A program made the translations under genes and the position numbers. From an uncultured Marinifilum sp. (GTDB taxonomy: Bacteria > Bacteroidota > Bacteroidia > Bacteroidales > Marinifilaceae): 64,000 nt of DNA. The DNA is taken from the NCBI RefSeq assembly GCF_963677195.1, contig NZ_OY781918.1, positions 3,398,923-3,462,922 of the forward strand. Reading direction: 5' to 3'. Under the pieces are notes generated by a model. The model worked only from the letters and a program-made list of their open reading frames with translations, ran no database searches and was not told where the DNA came from. How positions within the stretch are numbered: the first letter of the stretch is position 1; each line of letters begins with the position of its first letter. Shown here piece after piece: positions 57,792-64,000 of this stretch.

Positions 57792-57861
57792 CTTTTAACT
57801 CTTAAATGTAGCACAAATATAATCTAAATTTTACTTGTAAACTTGTGTTGGTTTTAATTGA

Positions 57862-57889
57862 GCACAACGTATGAGCTTAGTTGTTAGGC
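57862..57889. repeat. Short attC-like border between rhuM and the DUF5677 gene
   Basis: GCACAAC (57862) and GTTAGGC (57883-57889) flank GTATGAGCTTAGTT. The second fits GTTRRRY; the first deviates from RYYYAAC. At 28 bp it is shorter than normal attC sites, perhaps an internally deleted one. Confidence 0.4.
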
Positions 57890-57896
57890 CATGTTA

Positions 57897-58757
57897 TTAG
57901 TTGGTTAAATACTGTTCTGGATTTTCTTTATAGTTATTGTAAATGAACTCAGACAAAAGCGTAGTTATTCTCTTATGCTCTGAGTGTATTGAGTTTTCAT
58001 TTTCTCTCTCAGCCCACTTTAAAAACTCTTCAATTGCCTCAATCATCAGAGCTACAATCGGAACAATTGTTCTAATGTCATTGTTTTGGTAATATTCAAT
58101 ATTTGGAACAGCAAAGTCACCTTCGCACCATGTTAAATGTAATTGTCTGATATCGCCCCAGCCACTATGTATAACTTCCGATACCATACCATACATATAA
58201 GGATAAGTTTCCGTGTTCTCTACCTCTTTGTGTATATCAAAAAATGTTTTTCCATCCAATTCCCATTTTCTTCCATTTTGTTTCATATTTTCACCTTCAA
58301 GGTCCTCCATAGAAAATCCATCAATCTCTAGTGCATGATCTATTTTTTTTAGCATTACATCACCTAGACCATCAATATTCTTAAGGTCTTGCATTTGTTT
58401 AAACCTTCTTTTATATGATACAAGTCTATAATGTCTTTGAGACTCTTCTCCTTTACGGATTAAGTATTTCATAATCACAAAAGCTTCATATAAAGGGCGA
58501 CTTATTAAGCAATTAGTATCATATTCTTTATTTATATAGGCTCTAAGGATAAGATTGAAGTATTTGAATTGCTTAACTAAAAGACCTGCAATAGTTGCTT
58601 GATTGACATTGTAAGTGTAGCAATTATCATCAAATGGGTCAATTGTTTTTTCTAAAATAAACAGAACCTCTTTTGAAAAATCAATGATGAAGTTTTCATT
58701 TTTTAAAGCAACTTCAATATCGCTTATAGTTTTTATGTTTAAGTATTTGTCTATCAT
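57897..58757 (-). CDS. DUF5677-like helical protein
   Basis: A 286-aa, all-helical protein. It carries CLISRPLYEAFVIMKYLI near residue 85 and YGMVSEVIHSGWGDIRQLHL near 188, the pattern of DUF5677 and HEPN-like proteins (R-x4-6-H). Such proteins often turn up in defence and cassette contexts, but a nuclease role is not proven. It fills its cassette almost completely: the stop is 8 bp from one border and the start 23 bp from the next. Confidence 0.72.
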   Translation of the reverse strand: MIDKYLNIKTISDIEVALKNENFIIDFSKEVLFILEKTIDPFDDNCYTYNVNQATIAGLLVKQFKYFNLILRAYINKEYDTNCLISRPLYEAFVIMKYLIRKGEESQRHYRLVSYKRRFKQMQDLKNIDGLGDVMLKKIDHALEIDGFSMEDLEGENMKQNGRKWELDGKTFFDIHKEVENTETYPYMYGMVSEVIHSGWGDIRQLHLTWCEGDFAVPNIEYYQNNDIRTIVPIVALMIEAIEEFLKWAERENENSIHSEHKRITTLLSEFIYNNYKENPEQYLTN

Positions 58758-58779
58758 TATTGAGGTGTTCTTTAATATG

Positions 58780-58908
58780 GCCTAACGTTTAGGGTAAGGC
58801 TTGTTTGGGAGGCGTGCTACGTTTTTGTCCCCCGTGGTTAAAGATAGATGCGGGACGTGAGAATCGCAAACCTTTACTACCCAAATGAGCTTTGACCCGG
58901 TATTAGGC
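58780..58908. repeat. attC-like site between the DUF5677 and beta-helix genes
   Basis: Starts GCCTAAC (58780-58786, fits RYYYAAC) and ends TATTAGGC (58901-58908, near GTTRRRY). The arms are imperfectly complementary (GGGTAAGGCTTGTTTGGG against the reverse of CCCAAATGAGCTTTGACCC). 129 bp, within the known size range of attC. Confidence 0.6.
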
Positions 58909-59038
58909 AAAGTTTTATTCATTTTAAGACTAAAGATTTTTTCTTATGCTTGTTTTTAACTTTTTTATGTCTTTCAGTAAGAAAATAACAGGTTCCCAGT
59001 AAAGCATAATACATCTATTTATTCGTTTTTTCAACTTA

Positions 59039-61471
59039 TTAATTTGACGAAGTAGTTGCCGTATTATCTATGTACTCTTCAACTAACATGCTGGTATTGA
59101 TCAATTTGAATGTTTCTTTGTAAGCTGGCATTCCTTCAAAATGTTGCTTTATGGTTGATCGATAATGTTGCTTGTTCGGCATTTCTTTACGGTATTGATC
59201 TAGATAAAGTCCAATCTCTTCAAAGGGAATACTTTCAACTCCTTCAAGCTCTTTAACAAAGGTAAAATCCAAATTGTCATAATTCTTAAAATATGATGGA
59301 TCCACTTGGATATCATTTATTAGCGTAGTCTTTTCCCTAACTCCTTTGGCGAAGTTCCTTAAATGAGTTGAATCATTAACATTTCCAAAATACATATTAT
59401 TCTTAGCCGTACAGTAAATAGGCCATGCACGTCCCAATTCTCCTTCTTCACTCATCACTTTTTTGAAAAGTGGATATTTGCTTGCCCAAGGTTCTTTAAG
59501 CCATGCTTTTTTCCCTATTTCGTTCTCTACCCTTCCCACATAATCCTCTTTCATACCAACATAGTCGTGGTTTGGATTTTTCTCTATTTCAGTAATAATT
59601 CTATGTGCTTTTCTTCCCCAATCTCCTCGTATGAAAGCACCATATTTAGTTTCCAAAAAGAGATTTCCAATGGCTGTACTTCCTGCTCCGGCATTCATAT
59701 ATAGTCCAATATCACAAGTTTTGTAGAACACATTACCAATACAAGTAGCACCAGCCTGATGATCATCTAAATAAATGGCAGAACGGCCATATTTTTTATT
59801 AGGTGTACGCATTAGGTGGTGAATAAAATTGTATTGATATAAATTTCCGTATCCAGCCATATCAGCACCGGAATACAGCGCACCACCATCACCTTCTTCG
59901 TATCCAACGTTAAAAAGCTCGTTCTTTTCTATTACTTGATCATTTCCATAAATACGCATCGCTTGTCCTATGGAATTGTGGATCAAATTATGAGTAAAAC
60001 GGTTTCCAACACCTTTCATTAGAATGTTAACTTTCTCGTGGGTGAACTTTTTCTGATAAAAATGACAGTTGTCCACATAATTGTGTCCTGCGGTAATTTC
60101 TGTGGCAGAGCGAACACCTCCATCAAAAACAACATGTTGATTAAGATCGACCAAGTCGCACCCACGAATTCCATTGTGTGTACCGGTTATGGAAACACCG
60201 GTTGCTGTACTTGAGGAAATACTAGTTCCGGCAAGCAAGTTATGCGCTCCCCCTTCAATCTTAACGACACAGCCCTGACCAACATTACGCACTTTAATGC
60301 CAATAACATGCACATGTTCAGTGTTTTTTAGGTGAAGAAAACCATTTGCTACCGGCAAACCAATTTGAGAGTTCTTGGTAATTTCTTCTATTGGATAAAT
60401 ATATAGTCTATTGGTTTGGGTATCAAAATACCATTCTCCTGGCTGATCAACTTCGCAGAGTAAACCATAGACCTTAAAGGGTTGCGACTTTAGCCAACCA
60501 AATCCATACGAGAATGCCTCTACAAATCGAAAGGTTTGAGTTTTAGCGTTAACCGAATGAATTTTCATAGAGCTAAGCTTCCAGATTGCTTCATAATATC
60601 CAGAGAAATCATTTCGAGTATTATTAAGTTCCAATTCTTTTGCCCACTGAAGCCATGTGCCAGCCATTTCATCTTCACGTTCTATAATGCCAGCCTGAGC
60701 TCCTTGTGGATCATCCAAGGAACCTCTCCAGCCTTGTGGCTTCGACATGTCTTGGTGAGGTGGATGACCAGCTCTAACCCCAAATCCCTGCTTTTTTTTC
60801 GGAATGCCAGGAGGATAATTTTCGTTTACTAAGGGTTTGGTATTTAGCTTTGCATAGCCACTGTTAGGATAAACGGATGGTAGATATAAGTCATCCCCAA
60901 AAGAGAGGTTTAAGACGATCTTACTCTTTAATACATTTATAATAGCAGGGTTCTTAATAGTTTTAACAAATATTTTATTTTTTGCAGATTTGGCTAAACG
61001 TGCTTGTTCATCTTTTGCTGTCACATGTTCAAAATCTTCAGGGCTCTCTATATTGGCTCGCCCATCGAAAATAACCTCAGCATTTGGAGCAGATTGAATA
61101 ATAATGGGACTGTCTTTGGTTCCTGTAAATTCTGGCCCCATTTGGTATGTATCTATAAAACGATAAGTCCCACCTAATAATTCAATTTTCAATCCACCGT
61201 TGGGAAGTCCTTCGTTTTTAAGATGTAATGAGGCTTTTTGAAGCGCGGTGGAAAAATCAACTGGAGATTCTTGTGTACCACTATTCTCTGAATTTCCATC
61301 AGGGCTAACCACAATTACCGATTTCAGCTTAGCTTGTTCTGAAATAGAAAAGCATCCTGTCATAAAAAAAGCAAGCAACGTAAGCCCTATTGTTAAGGTT
61401 AAATGTACACTGCTGTTTATATTAGCCTTTTTAAGTTTATCCACTTTACATCTTACTTTAGTCCTATCCAT
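59039..61471 (-). CDS. Lipoprotein with right-handed parallel beta-helix
   Basis: An 810-aa protein with signal sequence and lipobox (LAFFMTGCFS, Cys near residue 40), then the SPDGNSENSGTQESPVDFSTALQKA opening typical of secreted beta-helix glycan enzymes (polysaccharide lyases and GH120/GH141-type hydrolases). The beta-helix runs to about residue 620 (GIRGCDLVDLNQHVVFDGG, GYGNLYQYNFIHHLMRTPNKKYGRSAIYLDDHQAGATCIGNVF). It probably acts on an acidic algal glycan at the cell surface; family membership is not fixed. At 2.4 kb it would be a very large gene cassette. Confidence 0.8.
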   Translation of the reverse strand: MDRTKVRCKVDKLKKANINSSVHLTLTIGLTLLAFFMTGCFSISEQAKLKSVIVVSPDGNSENSGTQESPVDFSTALQKASLHLKNEGLPNGGLKIELLGGTYRFIDTYQMGPEFTGTKDSPIIIQSAPNAEVIFDGRANIESPEDFEHVTAKDEQARLAKSAKNKIFVKTIKNPAIINVLKSKIVLNLSFGDDLYLPSVYPNSGYAKLNTKPLVNENYPPGIPKKKQGFGVRAGHPPHQDMSKPQGWRGSLDDPQGAQAGIIEREDEMAGTWLQWAKELELNNTRNDFSGYYEAIWKLSSMKIHSVNAKTQTFRFVEAFSYGFGWLKSQPFKVYGLLCEVDQPGEWYFDTQTNRLYIYPIEEITKNSQIGLPVANGFLHLKNTEHVHVIGIKVRNVGQGCVVKIEGGAHNLLAGTSISSSTATGVSITGTHNGIRGCDLVDLNQHVVFDGGVRSATEITAGHNYVDNCHFYQKKFTHEKVNILMKGVGNRFTHNLIHNSIGQAMRIYGNDQVIEKNELFNVGYEEGDGGALYSGADMAGYGNLYQYNFIHHLMRTPNKKYGRSAIYLDDHQAGATCIGNVFYKTCDIGLYMNAGAGSTAIGNLFLETKYGAFIRGDWGRKAHRIITEIEKNPNHDYVGMKEDYVGRVENEIGKKAWLKEPWASKYPLFKKVMSEEGELGRAWPIYCTAKNNMYFGNVNDSTHLRNFAKGVREKTTLINDIQVDPSYFKNYDNLDFTFVKELEGVESIPFEEIGLYLDQYRKEMPNKQHYRSTIKQHFEGMPAYKETFKLINTSMLVEEYIDNTATTSSN

Positions 61472-61489
61472 TTTGTATTACTTAATTTT

Positions 61490-61627
61490 GCCTAACGTTT
61501 GACTAGATGAAGCGTATGGCACTTTAACGAACCAAACTGCCAAATCAAAGATTTGGCGGTGTTCGATTACCAGACAATACTTCCTAAAAGCTATTAACGC
61601 CATATGCTTTATACTAGCGTGTTGGGT
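61490..61627. repeat. attC site between the beta-helix gene and parDE
   Basis: Begins GCCTAAC (fits RYYYAAC) and ends GTTGGGT (fits GTTRRRY). The 138-bp interior folds back on itself: CTAGATGAAGCGTATGGC pairs with GCCATATGCTTTATACTAG with few mismatches, and TGCCAAATC/GATTTGGCG forms the tip. This is the clearest attC in the window. Confidence 0.75.
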
Positions 61628-61634
61628 GTAGTTT

Positions 61635-61934
61635 TTATTCTGCTATTCTATTCTTTAAGTCCATTTGTTCGTGCAGAATTCTTGTTATTTCAATCGGTTT
61701 GTCGATAGATTTACGATAAAAAACAATGTGTCGATTTACTTTTAACCCATATAATTCAGAGGTTATTCCAGTGTAGTTTTTGCCAAGTTCAGGATTGTTT
61801 GCAATGTCTTGGCAGCTACTAAGTAGCATTTCGTAATATTTGTCTGCTTGATATTCAGACCACTTTTCAAATGTATAATCCCAAATATTATTTAAGTCTT
61901 GTACAGCTTTGTTAGTCAATTCGTATTTAGCCAT
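61635..61934 (-). CDS. parE: RelE/ParE-family toxin
   Basis: A 99-aa RelE/ParE toxin: AKYELTNKAVQDLNNIWDYTFEKWSEYQADKYYEMLL opens the fold, LYGLKVNRHIVFYRKSIDKPIEITRILHEQMDL closes it. In the ParE branch the target is gyrase, in RelE the ribosome; HEQMDL-type tails favour ParE. It overlaps parD by 8 bases. Toxin-antitoxin pairs of this type are typical integron cassettes that stabilise arrays. Confidence 0.9.
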   Translation of the reverse strand: MAKYELTNKAVQDLNNIWDYTFEKWSEYQADKYYEMLLSSCQDIANNPELGKNYTGITSELYGLKVNRHIVFYRKSIDKPIEITRILHEQMDLKNRIAE

Positions 61935-62175
61935 TCCTTTTCTTTTTGGCTTTCAATTGTTCAAGATTCTTTTGAGGGTCAAAATCGTGAGCAATTCCAC
62001 TATCAATTCCTTCTTGGATAGCATTTCTTAAAGCAATCGCTTTACTTTCTTCATTTTCTAAAAGTCTAAGGCCTGCACGAATAACTTCGCTTACATTTTT
62101 ATATCGACCAGCAGAAACTTGTGTCTGTACGAATTGGTCAAAATAATTACCGAGTGATATTGAAGTATTTTTCAT
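61927..62175 (-). CDS. parD: ParD-family antitoxin
   Basis: An 82-aa antitoxin with an N-terminal ribbon-helix-helix (MKNTSISLGNYFDQFVQTQVSAGRYKNVSEVIRAGLRLLE) and a C-terminal toxin-binding tail (GIAHDFDPQKNLEQLKAKKKRNG). ATG 62175 is chosen over upstream codons that add nine residues. It represses its own operon in relatives; the TTACCAATAATTGGTAA palindrome near 62204-62220 may be its operator. Confidence 0.9.
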   Translation of the reverse strand: MKNTSISLGNYFDQFVQTQVSAGRYKNVSEVIRAGLRLLENEESKAIALRNAIQEGIDSGIAHDFDPQKNLEQLKAKKKRNG

Positions 62176-62203
62176 TTTTAATGTTTTTATCAAATTTACC
62201 AAT

Positions 62204-62220
62204 AATTGGTAAAAATACCA
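62204..62220. promoter_or_regulatory. Palindromic operator upstream of parD
   Basis: TTTACCAATAATTGGTAAA-type palindrome (core TTACCAA/TTGGTAA) about 30 bp upstream of the parD ATG. Ribbon-helix-helix antitoxins bind such sites to autoregulate; binding here is inferred. Confidence 0.45.
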
Positions 62221-62261
62221 AATTCATATCGTTCAATCAAATTACACACAACGGTAAATTG

Positions 62262-62335
62262 GTCGAGTAGGTGAAGGGAATCTCACCCCTCACCTCTCAC
62301 AGAACCGTACGTGAAAGTCTCCCTTCATACGGCTC
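62262..62335 (-). ncRNA. 3' end of a group II intron (domains V and VI), truncated
   Basis: On the minus strand GAGCCGTATGAAGGG...CACGTACGGTTCT (62335-62301) is a group II intron domain V with its GAGCCGTAT/GTACGGTTC stem. It is followed by a domain VI hairpin AGGTGAGGGG/CCCTTCACCT (62295-62269) and an AC end. No intron-encoded protein is seen: the 5' part is missing, cut near 62336-62527 where an IS21 element begins. The CACAAC just past the 3' end is a possible cassette-site remnant. Confidence 0.75.
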
Positions 62336-62527
62336 TTGTCGTACATAAATCTACTACAAATTAAATAGAAAAACTCAACTTCCAATGATAAAATAGATAT
62401 GGAAATTGCTTCTTCATTCGTTTTAACCTGTAAATAGAAAATTTGTACCATCAATTTTTCGCAATTGAAAATCATCACTTGCAAAAACAAAAATAGCCTT
62501 CATCTTTAGGTTGCGAACCAAAAAAAA

Positions 62528-64000
62528 ATGAAGACTATGAATAAAAACAAAAAAGTTTTTATGTGGTACAAAGTTAAAGAATTATCAGCAGAAGGACTAA
62601 ATCAAAGTCAAATCAAATTAGAGTTAGGTATCGACAGAGGAACTGTACGCAAATATCTTTTAATGAGTGAAGCTCAGTTTTTATCATGGATCAGTACACC
62701 TCGCAGAATGCCCAAAAAGCTAAATGGGTATTATAATTTTGTGAAAGAATTATTGGAAGGTGCACCCTATTTATCAGCAGCCCAGGTTGAAGATAGATTA
62801 AAAGAACATTATTCCGATCTGCCGGATGTAAGCAGCAAAACAGTCTATAATTTTGTTCAAACCGTAAGAAAGGAGCAAAATATACCCAAGTATAAAGAAA
62901 AACTTCCACGGCAGTACGAGAAGCTTCCTGAAACAGAATACGGAGAAGAGGCACAGGTAGATTTTGGATCATACCGCATGCTTAGCAGTGGAAGTGGCAG
63001 GGTTAAAATTTACTTTTTTACAATGGTACTTTCCCGTTCCCGACAAAAGTTTGTTTACTGTCAACGAATGCCATTTACTACAGAGACAGCAAATTATGCA
63101 CATGAACTGGCATTCGAATATTTTCAGGGAATCCCCCGTCGAATAATCTATGATCAGGATCGTGTTTTTATAAAAGATGAAAATCTTGGAGATGTTCTTC
63201 TTACTGATGGATTTATGCAGTTTACAAATGCACATCCCTTTGAGGTGATATTTTGCAGAAAAGCTGACCCTGAAAGCAAAGGGAAAGTTGAAAATGTAGT
63301 AAAATACGTAAAACACAATTATCTGAAAGGAAGAGTATTCCAGGATATTGACAGATTGCAAAAAGAAGTTTTACAATGGCTTGATCGTACTGGAAATGCG
63401 AAGATACATGGAACAACCAGGCGTATCCCAAAACAAGAGTGGGAAAAAGAAAAGCAATACCTGCTGACCTATAGCGGAAAACCGGAAAAACCATTTTTAA
63501 ACTTGCCGACATATCCTGTAAGAAAAGATAACACGGTGCTTTATCGAAGTAATTACTACAGCTTGCCTTTGGGTACATATCAAGACAGGGGTACCAATGT
63601 TTTACTGGAAGAAAAAGAAATGAAGCTTTTCTTTTATACGAATGATAACCTGTTGCTGGCCACACATGAGCTGTCTTTAGATACAGGTCGGATTATTAAA
63701 AACAATGACCATGCAAGGGAAAAGTCAAAGACTCTGCAAAAAACCTATGAGCTGGTTTTTGAAAGCTTAAGATATATTCCTCAAACCGAACAATATTTGG
63801 CAGCAATAGAGAAAAATAAACCCCGGTATTTCCATGATAATCTCCGAGTTATACAAAAGAACATTGAAAGTTCATCTCAGGAAATAACCAAATTAGCCCT
63901 TGTTTACTGTTATGAAAATCAGATACTAAATGCCAATCGTTTCGCCGAAGTACTGAATTACTTTGAAAATGAGCAAGCTCTAAAGAATGTAAAACACAAT
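62528..64000 (+). CDS. istA: IS21-family transposase IstA (partial, runs off the window)
   Basis: 491 codons are open from ATG 62528 to the window edge. The N terminus has a helix-turn-helix (LSAEGLNQSQIKLELGIDRGTVRKYL). The DDE integrase core follows: AQVDFGSYR, IIYDQDR and PESKGKVENVVKYVK. The C-terminal beta-barrel (YYSLPLGTYQDRGTNVLLEEKEMKLFF) is typical of IstA. The istB helper should follow beyond 64000. Left-end repeats should lie in 62336-62527, but I cannot fix the exact terminus. It appears to have cut into the group II intron. Confidence 0.93.
   Translation, partial: MKTMNKNKKVFMWYKVKELSAEGLNQSQIKLELGIDRGTVRKYLLMSEAQFLSWISTPRRMPKKLNGYYNFVKELLEGAPYLSAAQVEDRLKEHYSDLPDVSSKTVYNFVQTVRKEQNIPKYKEKLPRQYEKLPETEYGEEAQVDFGSYRMLSSGSGRVKIYFFTMVLSRSRQKFVYCQRMPFTTETANYAHELAFEYFQGIPRRIIYDQDRVFIKDENLGDVLLTDGFMQFTNAHPFEVIFCRKADPESKGKVENVVKYVKHNYLKGRVFQDIDRLQKEVLQWLDRTGNAKIHGTTRRIPKQEWEKEKQYLLTYSGKPEKPFLNLPTYPVRKDNTVLYRSNYYSLPLGTYQDRGTNVLLEEKEMKLFFYTNDNLLLATHELSLDTGRIIKNNDHAREKSKTLQKTYELVFESLRYIPQTEQYLAAIEKNKPRYFHDNLRVIQKNIESSSQEITKLALVYCYENQILNANRFAEVLNYFENEQALKNVKHN

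Noticed and set aside
62290..62490. A 66-codon minus-strand frame with YLICSRFMYDKSRMKGDFHVRF
   Set aside because: Its end is the translated group II intron domain V, a known source of false proteins.
62691..63665. Several minus-strand frames beneath istA
   Set aside because: They are mirror frames of the IS21 transposase on the plus strand, which has a full set of IstA motifs.

Overview
The window is AT-rich, with no strong Shine-Dalgarno sequences. Several promoters fit the Bacteroidota pattern (-33 TTTG, about 19-22 bp, -7 TAnnTTTG), and the families (long SecA with SEC-C tail, DUF6266, BT4734/DUF3987 replication genes, PL7 alginate lyase) fit a marine Bacteroidota, perhaps of the Marinilabiliales/Marinifilaceae type. 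The genus is inference.

1-20.6 kb is a housekeeping backbone: the end of proB, proA, a membrane-anchored MutS-like ATPase, lgt, secA, ferritin, a patatin phospholipase, a KefB-type antiporter, nhaA, a NarL-type two-component pair, a VTT-domain membrane protein and mnmE. Two identical tRNA-Leu(UAG) genes bracket the nhaA to VTT block as direct repeats.

20.6-41.06 kb looks like an integrated mobile defence island directly downstream of mnmE. It has an excisionase-like regulator, a tyrosine integrase, two small helix-turn-helix proteins, a BT4734-type and a DUF3987-type replication protein, a complete type I restriction-modification operon (hsdM-hsdS-hsdR plus a YgjP-like metallopeptidase), a Panacea-domain toxin-antitoxin pair, a DUF5655/PD-(D/E)XK protein, a GNAT toxin-like gene with a previously hidden 51-aa partner, a 1.6-kb C-rich stretch without genes, and a DUF6266 protein. 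A 10-bp direct repeat (TTTTGTACCT) with extra GTACC motifs lies at both ends and is the best attachment-site candidate. Four GTC motifs spaced exactly 10 bp apart precede the first gene. No relaxase is visible.

41.3-43.4 kb holds the strangest genes: a GNAT acetyltransferase translationally coupled to a cytosolic protein that joins a (possibly circularly permuted) substrate-binding-protein fold, a DUF4145/HEPN-like domain, a zinc ribbon and a CCA-adding-enzyme-like tail. An Hsp20 chaperone follows.

44.9-51.5 kb is a minus-strand sugar-acid/alginate operon: FadR-type regulator, gluconokinase-6-phosphogluconate dehydrogenase fusion, Nramp-related transporter, SDR, RbsD/FucU protein and PL7 alginate lyase lipoprotein. 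Two identical 18-bp ExuR/UxuR-like operators overlap the -33 box and the start of transcription.

52-56 kb has a stand-alone tandem FtsK-gamma protein beside a leucine-rich-repeat protein, an AraC regulator broken by an in-frame amber codon, a membrane protein and an SDR. 56-62.3 kb resembles integron cassettes without an integrase (CALIN-like): rhuM, a DUF5677 protein, a beta-helix lipoprotein and parDE, separated by attC-like palindromes and ended by a truncated group II intron. An IS91 remnant lies before the array, and an IS21 istA runs off the right edge.
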